From positions 62,001 through 126,000 of the forward strand of contig NZ_CP014844.1 of the NCBI RefSeq assembly GCF_001598055.1: a stretch of DNA of 64,000 nucleotides, given 5' to 3'. The translations under genes were made by a program, and so were the position numbers. Below are positions 43,450 to 57,304 of the stretch, in pieces (position 1 is the stretch's first letter; every line of letters starts with the position of its first letter). The notes beneath the pieces were generated by a model, which searched no databases, was not told the DNA's origin, and saw only the letters and a program-made list of their open reading frames with translations. This stretch comes from Cupriavidus nantongensis. GTDB lineage: Bacteria; Pseudomonadota; Gammaproteobacteria; Burkholderiales; Burkholderiaceae.

Positions 43450-45552
43450 TCAGCCGGCGGCCGCCTTGCCGCTGCCTCCGTTCCCGAGCAGCGCCTTGAG
43501 CGCGCCCAGTCGGTCCTTGGGGCTCATCGCCGGAGTCGCGTCGACCGGCGCGGGCGCCTCTTCCAGCTTCATCTCGCCGATAAAGCGCGACGGCTGGCAC
43601 GAGTAGGTCTCTCGCGCGCGCTTGCGCTTCTTGCACCAGCTGACATGCAGGCTGCGCTGCGCGCGCGTGATGCCCACGTACATCAGGCGCCGCTCTTCCT
43701 CGATCTTCTCGTCGCTCATGTCCTCGTCCTCGCGGCAATGGGGCAGGATGCCCTCCTCCACGCCGACCAGGAACACATGCGGATATTCCAGCCCCTTGGA
43801 CGCATGCAGCGTGGACAGCCGCACCGCGTCGGGGTCTTCCTCGCGGCCCTCGAGCATGCTCATCAGCGCCACGGTCTGGGTCAGTTCGAGCAGGTTCTTG
43901 CCATCGCTGCCGAAGCCGTCGGCGGTATCGAAGCCGGTCGCTTCGTCGCCGTCCGCGCCCTCGGGCTTGGTCCCCTTGCGCTTCAGCCAGTCGAGGAATT
44001 CCAGCGTATTGGTCCAGCGCGACTGCGCCTGCCGTTCGTCGAAGCTGTCGTACAGGTAGGCCTCGTAGTGGATGCCTGCCATCAGGTCGTCGAGCACCTC
44101 GGTGGCCGGGTCCTTGGCCGCGCGCTCGGCCAGCCGCACCATCGATTCGCAAAACACGCGCAGCGGCTCCAGCTGGCGCGGCTGCAGCTTGCCCTCGATG
44201 CCGCCCATCATCGCCGCCTCGAACAGCGACACCTTGGCCTGGCCGGCGAAGGTGCCCAGCACTTCGAGCGTGGTGTTGCCAACGCCGCGCCGCGGCGTGG
44301 TGATGGCGCGGATAAAGGCGGGATCGTCGTCAGGGTTGGCGATCAGGCGCAGGTAGGCGCAGATGTCCTTGATCTCGGCCTTGTCGAAGAAGCTCTGGCC
44401 GCCCGACAGCACGTAGGGGATGCGCTCGCGCCGCAGGATCTGCTCGAACAGCCGCGCCTGGTGGTTGCCGCGGTACAGGATGGCATAGTCGCGGAACTGC
44501 GCGCGGCGCTCGAACTTGTGCGCGGACAGGCGGAACACCACCGACTCGGCCTCGTGCTCCTCGTCGTTCATCGGGTGGACGGCGATGGGGTCGCCCATGC
44601 CGTGCTCGCTCCACAGCTTCTTGTCGAACAGCTTGGGGTTGTTGGCGATGACGGCGTTGGCCGCTTCCAGGATGCGCACGGTGGAGCGGTAGTTCTGCTC
44701 CAGCTTGATCACCTTCAGGTCGGGGAAGTCGGTCTGCAGCCCGCGCAGGTTGTCCAGCGTGGCGCCGCGCCAGCCATAGATGGCCTGGTCGTCGTCGCCC
44801 ACCGCGGTGAAGGCCGGCGCGCGCAGGTGCGAGCCGCCCGCCAGCAGCTTGAGCAGCTGGTACTGGCAGGCGTTGGTGTCCTGGTATTCGTCGACCAGGA
44901 AGTAGCGCAGGCGGTTCTGCCACTTCAGCTGCACCGCTTCATTGCGCGCGAACAGTTCCGCCGGCAGTCGGATCAGGTCGTCGAAATCCACCGCCTGGTA
45001 CGCGTTCAGCGTGGCGACGTAGTTGCGGTAGACCAGCGCGGCCTGGTGCTCGTCGGCATTGGCGGCCTGCGCGATCGCGGCCTCGGGGTCGACCATGCCG
45101 TTCTTCCACAGCGAGATCGTGCTCTGCACGCCGCGGATCAGCTTCTTGTCGGTGGTGCCGAGCTGCTCCTGGATCAGGCCGAAGCAGTCGTCCGAATCCA
45201 TGATCGAGAACTGCGGCTTCAGGCCGACGTGCTCGGCTTCCATGCGCAGGATCTGCACGCCCAGCGAGTGGAAGGTACAGACCGTCAGCTGCCTGAGCGG
45301 AATGCGCTTGCCCTCGCGCGTGGTCTTGCCCTCCATCAGCTTGGCGATGCGCTCCTGCATTTCCTTGGCCGCCTTGTTGGTAAACGTTACGGCGGCGATA
45401 TGGCGCGGCTCGAAGCCCTTGTCCTCGATCAGATGCGCGATCTTCTGCGTGATCACCCGGGTCTTGCCGGAGCCCGCGCCGGCCAGCACCAGGCAAGGCC
45501 CGTCCAGGTAGCGGACGGCTTCGGATTGGGCGGGGTTCAGGCCATGGGTCAT
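43450..45552 (-). CDS. rep: ATP-dependent DNA helicase Rep
   Basis: A 700-residue superfamily 1A helicase. Motif I is LAGAGSGKTR, Ia AAVTFTNKAAKEMQERI, II LVDEYQDTN, III DDDQAIYGWRGA, IV LEQNYRS, V TLHASKGLEYPHVFLVG and VI RRLMYVGITRAQRSL. Length is near that of E. coli Rep (673) rather than UvrD (720). Rep helps replication forks pass bound proteins. The C-terminus ends with a Gly/Ala-rich tail. The upstream 270 bases to the lipoprotein gene hold divergent promoters. Confidence 0.9.
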   Translation of the reverse strand: MTHGLNPAQSEAVRYLDGPCLVLAGAGSGKTRVITQKIAHLIEDKGFEPRHIAAVTFTNKAAKEMQERIAKLMEGKTTREGKRIPLRQLTVCTFHSLGVQILRMEAEHVGLKPQFSIMDSDDCFGLIQEQLGTTDKKLIRGVQSTISLWKNGMVDPEAAIAQAANADEHQAALVYRNYVATLNAYQAVDFDDLIRLPAELFARNEAVQLKWQNRLRYFLVDEYQDTNACQYQLLKLLAGGSHLRAPAFTAVGDDDQAIYGWRGATLDNLRGLQTDFPDLKVIKLEQNYRSTVRILEAANAVIANNPKLFDKKLWSEHGMGDPIAVHPMNDEEHEAESVVFRLSAHKFERRAQFRDYAILYRGNHQARLFEQILRRERIPYVLSGGQSFFDKAEIKDICAYLRLIANPDDDPAFIRAITTPRRGVGNTTLEVLGTFAGQAKVSLFEAAMMGGIEGKLQPRQLEPLRVFCESMVRLAERAAKDPATEVLDDLMAGIHYEAYLYDSFDERQAQSRWTNTLEFLDWLKRKGTKPEGADGDEATGFDTADGFGSDGKNLLELTQTVALMSMLEGREEDPDAVRLSTLHASKGLEYPHVFLVGVEEGILPHCREDEDMSDEKIEEERRLMYVGITRAQRSLHVSWCKKRKRARETYSCQPSRFIGEMKLEEAPAPVDATPAMSPKDRLGALKALLGNGGSGKAAAG

Positions 45553-45824
45553 GCGGGGCAGGTGTTCGGGGGCGGCAGCGAATCGACAGAAAAACGGGGA
45601 AATGCCGGCATCCCGTCACCCGGGCGTGCGGCAAAGCTGCCGATGTTAACACGCGCGCCGCGACGGGTCAGTCAGCGCAAGCCGCGCGCGCGGGCCGGGC
45701 TGTGTCACTGGCGTAACACTTCGTAAAGCGCGGAGCCAATGGCATAACGCGACACTCTAAACAGTGTGTCCCCCGGTCCGCCGGATCGCCTGGGCATGCA
45801 TGAATCATCACATCGGAGCCAACA

Positions 45825-46052
45825 ATGAAAACCCTGCAAACTTTGACCAAGGTGACCCTGATCGGCATGACGGTCGCGGCCTTTGCCGGTTGCGCGGACA
45901 TGACCCCGAAACAACGTAACACTGCCATCGGCGCGGGTGCCGGCGCGGTCGGCGGTGCCATCCTGACCGATGGCAGCGCGCTGGGTACGCTGGGCGGCGC
46001 GGCCGTGGGCGGCGTGATCGGCAACGTCGTCACCGACGACAAGAAGAAGTAA
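45825..46052 (+). CDS. Small glycine-zipper lipoprotein (OsmB-like)
   Basis: A 75-residue lipoprotein. The signal ends in AAFAGC (Cys22). The mature part has glycine-zipper repeats (AIGAGAGAVGGAILTDGSAL, LGGAAVGGVIGNVVTDDKKK), as in OsmB and related outer-membrane stress lipoproteins. GGAG lies eight bases before the ATG. It stands 44 bases ahead of the glycine riboswitch promoter but is not expected to be part of that operon. Confidence 0.8.
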   Translation: MKTLQTLTKVTLIGMTVAAFAGCADMTPKQRNTAIGAGAGAVGGAILTDGSALGTLGGAAVGGVIGNVVTDDKKK

Positions 46053-46095
46053 AGCCCGGGCGCGCAGCGGCGGGTACGGGCCCTTTTGCCGTGGT

Positions 46096-46124
46096 TTGAC
46101 AAAGACCGGGCCCTCCCGTACATT
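46096..46124 (+). promoter_or_regulatory. Sigma-70 promoter of the gcv operon
   Basis: TTGACA-N17-TACATT: a perfect -35 and optimal spacing. The predicted start, about 46131, coincides with the first base of the riboswitch P1 stem. Confidence 0.75.
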
Positions 46125-46130
46125 GCGCGC

Positions 46131-46356
46131 ATCCGACCGGGAGAGCGCGCATCGCCTGCGCCGCCGAAGGGGTATCACCCGAAAACTCTCAGGCACCACG
46201 GACCGGTCGGATCGGCATGCAACATGCACACGATGCATGCCGCACTCTGGAGAGCGGCACCCGCCATTCGTGGCGAGCGTGCCCACCGAAGGGGCGCGCG
46301 AGGATGGGATCCACCGGATCCGCCTCGTAATCTCTCAGGTATCGAGGACAGAGGGG
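46131..46356 (+). promoter_or_regulatory. Tandem glycine riboswitch
   Basis: Two glycine aptamers upstream of gcvT. Aptamer I (46131-46212) is closed by a perfect 10-bp P1 (ATCCGACCGG/CCGGTCGGAT) and carries GGGAGAGCG, CCGAAGGGG and CTCTCAGGCA. Aptamer II (about 46243-46356) repeats CTGGAGAGCG, CCGAAGGGGC and CTCTCAGGTA. The linker has a small GCATGC hairpin. Glycine binding should raise gcvTHP expression. Confidence 0.93.
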
Positions 46357-46427
46357 TCATCCGCCGCAGCGGATCGCTTGCCATATTGGCATAGCGATGG
46401 TTGCGGCGGATGGCCCTTTTTTGTTTT
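46355..46427 (+). terminator. Riboswitch-controlled intrinsic terminator
   Basis: GGTCATCCGCCGCA (46355-46368) pairs with TGCGGCGGATGGCC (46402-46415), enclosing a second stem (ATCGCT/AGCGAT with TGCCA/TGGCA), followed by CTTTTTTGTTTT. Its 5' arm begins at the end of aptamer II, as expected of an expression platform in which the ligand-bound aptamer disfavours termination. Confidence 0.8.
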
Positions 46428-46456
46428 CGCCAACCGAGACTGCCCCCGAGGATTCC

Positions 46457-47584
46457 ATGACGCTCCAGGCCACGCCCCTCAACGCTATCCACCGCGCCCT
46501 CGGCGCCCGCATGGTCGACTTCGGCGGCTGGGACATGCCGGTCAACTACGGCTCGCAGATCGAAGAGCACCATGCGGTGCGCAACGATGCCGGCATGTTC
46601 GACGTCTCGCACATGTGTGTGGTCGACCTCGCCGGTGCCAACACCCGCAGCTTCCTGCGCGGCCTGCTGGCCAACAACGTCGACAAGCTGCAGACGCCCG
46701 GCAAGGCGCTCTATTCCTGCATGCTCGACGAGAACGGCGGCGTCATCGACGACCTGATCGTCTATTTCTTTGCCGAGGACCGTTTCCGCCTGGTAGTCAA
46801 CGCCGGCACCGCGGTGGGCGATATCGACTGGATCCGCGCCCGCAACGACGCCACTGGCAGCGGCGTGACCATCACGCCGCGCCGCGAGGACGTTGCGCCC
46901 GCCGGCGTGGAGCCGCTGGCGATCGTCGCGGTGCAGGGGCCCAACGCCCGCGCCAAGGTGTGGAGCACCTTCCCGTCGACCCAGCCTTCCGATGCGCTCA
47001 AGCCGTTCAACGCCGTGGTGGTGCAGGATCCCGCCCTCGGCGAAGTGATGGTGGCGCGCACCGGCTACACCGGCGAAGACGGCTTCGAGCTGGTGGTGCC
47101 GGCCGCCAGCGTCGCCGGCCTGTGGGAAAAACTGAATGCCGCGGGCGTGCGCCCGGCCGGCCTGGGTGCGCGCGACACGCTGCGCCTGGAAGCCGGCATG
47201 AACCTGTACGGCCAGGACATGGATATCAAGGTCTCGCCGCTGGACGCGGGCCTGGCGTGGACGGTCGACCTGCAGAGCGAGCGCGACTTTACCGGCAAGG
47301 CGGCGCTGGCCGCGGCCGGATCGCGCCAGCAGTTCCTCGGCCTGATCCTCCGTGACAAGGGCGGCGTGCTGCGTGCCCACCAGAAAGTCATTACTCCCGC
47401 CGGTGACGGCGAAATCACCAGCGGCACCTTCAGCCCCACGCTGTCGCAATCGATCGCGTTCGCGCGCCTGCCCGTGGGCGTGAACGTGGGCGACACCGTG
47501 CAGGTGGAGATCCGCGACCGCAAACTCAACGCGACTGTGGTTAAACTGCCGTTTGTGCGTCATGGCAAGGCACTCGTGAGCTAA
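46457..47584 (+). CDS. gcvT: Glycine cleavage system T protein (aminomethyltransferase)
   Basis: A 375-residue aminomethyltransferase. [68 protein letters not shown] and [20 protein letters not shown] are GcvT signatures for folate binding and the catalytic domain. It transfers the methylene group from the aminomethyl-lipoyl H protein to tetrahydrofolate. The ATG at 46457 lies 30 bases after the riboswitch terminator; upstream codons of the open frame fall within that hairpin. Confidence 0.95.
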   Translation: MTLQATPLNAIHRALGARMVDFGGWDMPVNYGSQIEEHHAVRNDAGMFDVSHMCVVDLAGANTRSFLRGLLANNVDKLQTPGKALYSCMLDENGGVIDDLIVYFFAEDRFRLVVNAGTAVGDIDWIRARNDATGSGVTITPRREDVAPAGVEPLAIVAVQGPNARAKVWSTFPSTQPSDALKPFNAVVVQDPALGEVMVARTGYTGEDGFELVVPAASVAGLWEKLNAAGVRPAGLGARDTLRLEAGMNLYGQDMDIKVSPLDAGLAWTVDLQSERDFTGKAALAAAGSRQQFLGLILRDKGGVLRAHQKVITPAGDGEITSGTFSPTLSQSIAFARLPVGVNVGDTVQVEIRDRKLNATVVKLPFVRHGKALVS

Positions 47585-47685
47585 GGGAAAGCCCCCGCTC
47601 ACCCAACGGTCGCCCTCGCCTGCCGGCAGCGTTGCCGGGCAGGCATCACCCAAACAAGAAACAGATCTGAATCCGGAGAACCTTC

Positions 47686-48066
47686 ATGAATTTCCCCGCT
47701 GACCTCAAGTACACCGAGTCGCATGAGTGGGTGCGCGTCGAAGCCGACGGCACGCTCACCATCGGCATCACCGACCACGCACAGGATGCGCTCGGCGACA
47801 TCGTCTTCCTGGAACTGCCCGAAGTGGGCAAGTCGGTCGGTGCCGGCGACGCGCTGGCCGTGGTGGAATCGGTGAAGGCCGCTTCCGACATCTACGCACC
47901 CGTGGCCGGCGAAGTGATCGCCGTCAACGAGGCCGCCACCGCGGCGCCGGAAAGCGTCAACGCCAACGCCTTCGACGCGTGGCTGTTCAAGCTCAAGCCG
48001 GCCAATGGCGACGACGTCAACGGCCTGATGTCGGCCGACGCCTACAAGGCCAGCGTCGGCGCCTGA
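47686..48066 (+). CDS. gcvH: Glycine cleavage system H protein
   Basis: A 126-residue lipoyl carrier. [15 protein letters not shown] and [15 protein letters not shown] open the fold; the lipoyl lysine is Lys64 in [22 protein letters not shown]-like endings are represented by [14 protein letters not shown]. It shuttles the aminomethyl group between P, T and L proteins. The L protein (lipoamide dehydrogenase) is not encoded here. It is 101 bases after gcvT; CGGAGAA precedes the ATG. Confidence 0.96.
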   Translation: MNFPADLKYTESHEWVRVEADGTLTIGITDHAQDALGDIVFLELPEVGKSVGAGDALAVVESVKAASDIYAPVAGEVIAVNEAATAAPESVNANAFDAWLFKLKPANGDDVNGLMSADAYKASVGA

Positions 48067-48071
48067 TTTTC

Positions 48072-48097
48072 GTCATTCCCGCGCAGGCGGGAATGAC
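48072..48097. repeat. Palindromic repeat between gcvH and gcvP
   Basis: GTCATTCCCGC / GCGGGAATGAC with a GCAG loop, five bases past the gcvH stop. Same family as the repeats at 24259, 26342 and 27715. Confidence 0.7.
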
Positions 48098-48164
48098 AAG
48101 CGAAATTGCAGCGCCGCGGCACGGCTGACCACCTGCCGCAGCGCTTCCCACGAGGTTCTTGCCC

Positions 48165-51095
<2,931 letters not shown>

Positions 51096-51187
51096 GCCGG
51101 CACCCCGGCCACAAGCTAAGCTGTACTCAGGGCGCCGCGCAACGCGGCGCCCGCCGGCCTGGTCCGGCGTCAAACTGGAGGCCGTCC

Positions 51188-52564
<1,377 letters not shown>

Positions 52565-52630
52565 CGGCGGCGCGTCCGCCGGTGCGGAGTATCATGGCGG
52601 CGTTCCCCGGCCAACAACAAGAGGACGGCC

Positions 52631-53368
52631 ATGCAGACCTTCCACCAGCTGTTCGACGAGACCTCGTCCACCTTCACCTACCTGCTGATCGACGCTGCCA
52701 CCGGGGACGCGCTGCTGATCGATCCGGTCGACCACCAGCTCGAGCGCGACCTGCAACTGCTGCAAGCGACCGGCGCCCGCCTGGCGTGGGTGATCGAGAC
52801 CCATGCCCACGCCGACCACATCACCTCGGCCGGCCACCTGGCGCTGCAGACCGGCGCGCATACCGCGGCACCGTCCGGCTGCGACATCAAGCCGGCACAG
52901 AAACAACTGATTGATGGCGATACCGTCGCCTTCGGCAAGCAGGTGCTGCGTGCCATCCATACGCCCGGGCACACCGCCGGCAGCATGAGCTACCTGTGGG
53001 AAGAAGCCACCGCCGACGGCATAGTGCGTCGCGTCTTCACCGGCGATGCGCTGCTGATCGACGGCTGCGGCCGCACCGATTTCCAGTCCGGCGATGCCGG
53101 CACGCTGTACGACAGCGTGACGCGCAAGCTGTTCGCGCTGCCCGACGACACGCTGGTCTATCCGGCCCATGACTACAAGGGCCGCACCGTGTCCACCATC
53201 GGCCATGAGCGCGCGCATAACAGCCGCGTCGCCGGCCGCACGCGCGAGCAGTTCATCGAGATGATGCGCAACCTGAACCTGCCGCGCCCCAGGCTGATCG
53301 ATGTCGCCGTGCCGGCCAACCAGCGCCTGGGCCTGCGCGACGGCGAAAGCGTGCCGCACGGCGCCTGA
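52631..53368 (+). CDS. Persulfide dioxygenase (ETHE1-like MBL-fold)
   Basis: A 245-residue enzyme of the ETHE1/persulfide dioxygenase group. [14 protein letters not shown] and [15 protein letters not shown] (His58, His60, Asp62, His63) open the MBL fold, followed by [30 protein letters not shown] and [17 protein letters not shown]. The iron ligands and CGRTDFQ loop distinguish it from glyoxalase II. It oxidises glutathione persulfide to sulfite. The nearest sulfur genes are at the left end of the window. The ATG follows GAGGACGGCC, 66 bases after sdaA. Confidence 0.88.
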   Translation: MQTFHQLFDETSSTFTYLLIDAATGDALLIDPVDHQLERDLQLLQATGARLAWVIETHAHADHITSAGHLALQTGAHTAAPSGCDIKPAQKQLIDGDTVAFGKQVLRAIHTPGHTAGSMSYLWEEATADGIVRRVFTGDALLIDGCGRTDFQSGDAGTLYDSVTRKLFALPDDTLVYPAHDYKGRTVSTIGHERAHNSRVAGRTREQFIEMMRNLNLPRPRLIDVAVPANQRLGLRDGESVPHGA

Positions 53369-53396
53369 AACCCTACCCAACCCCAGGAGTCCCCGC

Positions 53397-53870
53397 ATGT
53401 CGACCTACACCGCTGAAGTCCTGTGGCAACGCGACGGACAGGATTTCGCCGGCAACCGCTACAGCCGCCGGCATCTGCTGCGCTTCGACGGCGGCGCCGA
53501 AGTGTCGGGCTCGTCTTCGCCCCATGTAGTGCCGCTGCCGATGTCCGATGCCAGCGCGGTCGACCCGGAAGAGATGTTTATCGCGTCGCTGTCGAGCTGC
53601 CACATGCTGTGGTTCCTGTCGCTGGCGGCCAAGCAGCGTTTTGTCGTCGACCGCTATCTCGACGCGGCCACCGGTGTGATGGAAAAGAACGCCGACGGGC
53701 GCATGGCGATGACGGTGGTGACGCTGCGCCCGCAGGTCACGTTCGGCGGCGGGCAAGAACCGACGCGCGAACAGCTCGACGCCCTGCACCACGCCGCACA
53801 CGAGGCCTGCTTTATCGCCAACTCGGTCAGGACCGAGGTGCGCTGCGAGCCGGTGTACGAAGGCGCCTGA
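53397..53870 (+). CDS. OsmC-family protein (peroxiredoxin-like)
   Basis: A 157-residue OsmC-fold protein. The two conserved cysteines are Cys68 in ASLSSCHMLWFL and Cys138 in HHAAHEACFIANSV. In OsmC and Ohr these reduce organic hydroperoxides. This one belongs to the larger OsmC-like group with RYSRRHLLRFDGG and no certain substrate. It starts 28 bases after the persulfide dioxygenase gene, with AGGAG eight bases before the ATG, so co-transcription is likely and a role in persulfide or peroxide handling is a reasonable inference. Confidence 0.83.
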   Translation: MSTYTAEVLWQRDGQDFAGNRYSRRHLLRFDGGAEVSGSSSPHVVPLPMSDASAVDPEEMFIASLSSCHMLWFLSLAAKQRFVVDRYLDAATGVMEKNADGRMAMTVVTLRPQVTFGGGQEPTREQLDALHHAAHEACFIANSVRTEVRCEPVYEGA

Positions 53871-53889
53871 CCGCCGCGGACCCAAGGCC

Positions 53890-54738
53890 ATGCCTACCGG
53901 CGTGCTGCCCGTTGCCCCGACACAGGCGGCGCCGCGACGAAGCGCGCGGGCATACGTATCGGGCTGGCTGGCCGCGGCCCTGCTGGGGATTGCCATGATC
54001 GCCATGCTGCAGGACCACTTCCTTTATTTCCCCGAACGCGCTGCGGTCGACGACATGGTCTCGCCCGGGCTGCGCGCGTGGCCGGGCCCGGACGACTTCC
54101 GCGGACTGGTGGCCGAGCCGCGCGGGCCGGTGCGCGCCACCGTCATGGTGTTCCACGGCAACGCCGGACATGCCGGGCATCGCGACTACTACGCCAGTGC
54201 GCTGGCGCCGCTGGGCGTGCGCGTGATCCTGGCCGAGTACCCGGGCTACGGGCCGCGCCCGGGCACGCTGGGCGAGCGCAGCTTCGTCGCCGACGCGGAA
54301 CAGTCGATCGTGCTGGCGCGGCGCCAGTTCGACGGCCCGCTGCTGCTGATCGGTGAATCGCTGGGGGCGGGGGTGGCGGCGGCCGCGGCGGCACGCCAGC
54401 GCGACAGCGTTGCCGGCGTGCTGCTGATCACGCCGTGGGACAAGCTGGCGCACCTGGCCTCGCACCACTATCCCTGGCTGCCGGCCGGCTGGGTGCTGCG
54501 CGACCGCTACGACAGCGCGGCCAACCTCGCGGGCTTCGGCCGCCCGGTGATGGTGGCGGTGGCCGAACGCGACACCATCGTGCCGGCACGCTTCGGCGAG
54601 GCGCTGCATGCGTCGCTGGGCGAACCGCGCCGGCTGGCGGTGATCGACGGCGCCGGCCACAACGACTGGACCGCGCATGTCGACGCGCGCTGGTGGCGCG
54701 ACGCGCTGGACTTCCTGCTGCCGCGCCAGCAGCGCTGA
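53890..54738 (+). CDS. Alpha/beta hydrolase, membrane-anchored
   Basis: A 282-residue serine hydrolase. One N-terminal membrane helix (YVSGWLAAALLGIAMIAML) is followed by VMVFHGNAGHAGHRDYYA (oxyanion loop), the nucleophile elbow IGESLGAG, ERDTIVPARFGEAL (Asp) and DGAGHNDWTAHV (His). This is the BEM46/YfhR-like arrangement. The substrate is unknown. It starts 19 bases after the OsmC gene and probably shares its transcript. Confidence 0.8.
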   Translation: MPTGVLPVAPTQAAPRRSARAYVSGWLAAALLGIAMIAMLQDHFLYFPERAAVDDMVSPGLRAWPGPDDFRGLVAEPRGPVRATVMVFHGNAGHAGHRDYYASALAPLGVRVILAEYPGYGPRPGTLGERSFVADAEQSIVLARRQFDGPLLLIGESLGAGVAAAAAARQRDSVAGVLLITPWDKLAHLASHHYPWLPAGWVLRDRYDSAANLAGFGRPVMVAVAERDTIVPARFGEALHASLGEPRRLAVIDGAGHNDWTAHVDARWWRDALDFLLPRQQR

Positions 54739-54796
54739 CGGCGAGGCGAAGCGGCTTTATGCGGCCTTACGTGGCCCTAAGTGGCTTTAAGTGGCT

Positions 54797-55912
54797 TTAC
54801 GTGGCCCAGCGCTCGCAGGCCTTGCGCACGGTTTCGCGCTGGCTGCGCGCGTCCGCATCGACCTGGCGCAGCCAGTGCGCGTCGCCGTCGCGGCGCGCGG
54901 CCAGCGCGCGGATATTGGCCAGCGCCTCGAGCGAGCCGAGCGCCTCGGCATGCGGCACCAGCGCGTCGCAGATCGACAGGATATGGTCCGCGATCGGCAT
55001 GCGGGTCAGTTCGTTGGGGTGCACGTACTCGCCCTCCAGCCCGAAGCGGCAGGCCTGGAAGCGGTTGAAGGTGTACACCAGGTAGTCGTCTTCCTGCGGC
55101 ATGAACGGGCGCGACAGCAGCAGGTAGCGCGCCAGCATCTGGATATACGCGGCGATATCGCAAGCGCGCTGCACCGTCAGCGGCGTGTCCATCACGCGGA
55201 CCTCGATCGTGCCGAACTCCGGCTTGGGACGGATATCCCAGTAGAAGTCCTTCATGCTTTCGATCACGCCGGTGTTGCGCATCTTCTCGAAGTACGCGGT
55301 GAAGGCGTCCCAGGTCAGCAGGAACGGCGCGCGCCCGCTCATCGGAAACGCCGCGACCGAATTCAGCCGCGCCGAGGCAAAGCCGGTATCGACGCCCTGC
55401 ACATAGGGCGACGACGCCGCCAGCGCGACGAAGTGCGGCACATAGCGGCCGATGGCGTGCAGCAGGAACAGCGATTCGTCGGCACTCGGGCAGCCGATAT
55501 GCACATGCTGGCCGAACACCGTGAACTGCTTGGCCAGGTAGCCGTACAGCTCGGAGATGTACTGGTAGCGCGGCGAATCGGAGATGGTGCGGTCCGACCA
55601 TTGCTGGAACGGGTGCGTGCCGCCGCCGGCAATGCCCAGGTTCAGCGAGTGCGACGCCGCCACCATCAGGTCGCGCATCACGGTCAGCTCCTGCAGCGCC
55701 TGCTGGTAGCTGTGGCAGATGCCGGTGCTGATCTCGATCATCGACGGGCTGATTTCGGGCTTGATGTCGCCGGCATGCTCGGCGCCCTTGAGCGCGCGCA
55801 GCAGGTCGGGCGCGAACGGCGCCAGGTCATAGTCATGCCGGTTGACCAGCTGCAGCTCCAGCTCGACGCCGAAGGTCAGCGCCTCGGATTGCTTGAACGG
55901 TTCGAGCGACAT
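54797..55912 (-). CDS. ybdK: YbdK-type carboxylate-amine ligase
   Basis: A 371-residue ligase of the glutamate-cysteine ligase 2 family. [71 protein letters not shown] and [18 protein letters not shown] are the ATP- and metal-binding signatures. E. coli YbdK has only weak gamma-glutamylcysteine ligase activity; the true product is unknown. The start codon overlaps the stop of the Kef-type antiporter (TGATG at 55910-55914), so its translation is coupled to that gene. A previous frame extension to 56020 is within the antiporter gene. Confidence 0.88.
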   Translation of the reverse strand: MSLEPFKQSEALTFGVELELQLVNRHDYDLAPFAPDLLRALKGAEHAGDIKPEISPSMIEISTGICHSYQQALQELTVMRDLMVAASHSLNLGIAGGGTHPFQQWSDRTISDSPRYQYISELYGYLAKQFTVFGQHVHIGCPSADESLFLLHAIGRYVPHFVALAASSPYVQGVDTGFASARLNSVAAFPMSGRAPFLLTWDAFTAYFEKMRNTGVIESMKDFYWDIRPKPEFGTIEVRVMDTPLTVQRACDIAAYIQMLARYLLLSRPFMPQEDDYLVYTFNRFQACRFGLEGEYVHPNELTRMPIADHILSICDALVPHAEALGSLEALANIRALAARRDGDAHWLRQVDADARSQRETVRKACERWAT

Positions 55913-57138
55913 CAGCGCCCTCCTCCATTGGCCCGGATATCGACGCGGACTTCGCCTGCGTAGCGCAGCGCCCAGGCCGCGATCACCGGACCGAAAAGTT
56001 GTTCGATGGCCAGCGCGCACAGGATGATGGCTGCCAGCGGCTGCCCGGTGCCCGGATACAGGCGCGCGACGTCATGCATCAGCAGGTAGGCCAGGCCCGA
56101 CATCGGCGCCAGCGCCAGCCCCAGCGCCATGCACTGGCGCAGGCTCAGGCCCGAGAACGACCCCAGCGAGACCACCCCGGCCAGCTTGGCCACGTGGCGC
56201 AGCACCACCAGCGCGATGGCGTAGACGCCGCCCACGGCCCAGTCCTGCGCTGTCAGCGGCAGGCCCAGCGACACCACCATGACGATGATCAGCAGGCTGC
56301 CGGCGCTGCCGAAATGCGGCGGCCATACGTGCGGCTGGTCGTCCTGGTGCTTGAACACCACGCCGGCCAGCATCAGCGTCAGCGGCATCGACAATTTTAG
56401 TACCCGGGTCAGCGCCAGCGTGAACAGCACCAGGCCCACCAGCACCAGGAAGCTGTAGTGGTCGTCGGCCGACATGCGGCCGTAGATGGCATGGCCCAGC
56501 TTGCCCACCATCCACGCCAGCAGGCACGAGCCCACCAGCAGGTACAGCGGATGCAGCAGCGCGGCGCCGAGGTTGCCGTATTCCGAATGCAGCCAGCCGG
56601 TGGCGACCTGCACGATGGCGGCGGCATAGATGCTGTTGAGCGCGGCCATGGCGAGCAGCCGCTCGGTGACCTGCCCGTCGGCGCGCAGCTCGTTCTTGAG
56701 CTGCAGCACGATGGTGGGCGAGGTGCTGACCGCGATGCCCCCGGCCAGGATGGCCACGCCGGGCGAGGCGCCGATCCACTGCAGCACCGCCGCCACCAGC
56801 CCCCAGGTCAGCAGGCTCTCGAAGGCGCTGGTCAGCAGCAGCCAGCGGTTGGCGCGCAGCCAGGTCAGCGAGAGTCGATGCCCGAGCTCGAACAGGGCCA
56901 GCGCCAGCGCCATATCGATCAGGATACGGGTCTGGTTGATCATGTTCTCGTCGACGATGCCGCGGCCCAGCATGCCGGCGCACAGCCCCGCCGCGGCGTA
57001 GCCGACGATACGCGGGCAGCGCAGCCAGCGCCGGCTCAGCTCGCCCGCGAGGCCGGCGCCGACCAGGGCCAGGCCGACCCAAAAGAGGCCGCCGGGCGCG
57101 AGCGGGAGGCTAGGAAAAAGTTGGCTCAGTCCATTCAT
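55912..57138 (-). CDS. Kef-type monovalent cation:proton antiporter (no RCK domain)
   Basis: A 408-residue CPA2-family transporter with about 12 hydrophobic segments. [56 protein letters not shown] and [14 protein letters not shown] correspond to the NhaA/KefC core; the two-residue motif TSPT and the downstream Asn replace the usual Asp-Asp. No C-terminal nucleotide-binding RCK (TrkA-N) domain is present. ATG 57138 is chosen; a GTG at 57165 would add nine residues. Ion specificity (K+ or Na+) cannot be decided. Confidence 0.8.
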   Translation of the reverse strand: MNGLSQLFPSLPLAPGGLFWVGLALVGAGLAGELSRRWLRCPRIVGYAAAGLCAGMLGRGIVDENMINQTRILIDMALALALFELGHRLSLTWLRANRWLLLTSAFESLLTWGLVAAVLQWIGASPGVAILAGGIAVSTSPTIVLQLKNELRADGQVTERLLAMAALNSIYAAAIVQVATGWLHSEYGNLGAALLHPLYLLVGSCLLAWMVGKLGHAIYGRMSADDHYSFLVLVGLVLFTLALTRVLKLSMPLTLMLAGVVFKHQDDQPHVWPPHFGSAGSLLIIVMVVSLGLPLTAQDWAVGGVYAIALVVLRHVAKLAGVVSLGSFSGLSLRQCMALGLALAPMSGLAYLLMHDVARLYPGTGQPLAAIILCALAIEQLFGPVIAAWALRYAGEVRVDIRANGGGR

Positions 57139-57227
57139 GGCGACATGGTAATGTAAGCACTTCACAATCCATGTCAGTGATTGTCCGACACCGCACCAAA
57201 CGCGCGCCTTATTTCGGTCATCTTCAC

Positions 57228-57261
57228 GTAAAAAACGCCATCTGCGGATGGCGTTTTTTAC
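57228..57261. terminator. Terminator after the TPR gene
   Basis: A perfect 15-bp stem (GTAAAAAACGCCATC and complement, loop TGCG) 44 bases past the stop of the minus-strand TPR gene. Terminal A and T tracts would permit termination in either direction. The antiporter promoter must lie between it and 57138. Confidence 0.88.
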
Positions 57262-57304
57262 ATACCTTACATCTTCAGCCGATTCGCAGGCTGCGAGAGA
57301 CGTT

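Noticed and set aside
46053..46130. Extension of the small lipoprotein transcript into the gcv operon
   Set aside because: A strong promoter (46096-46124) with a start at the riboswitch boundary makes an independent gcv transcript more likely.
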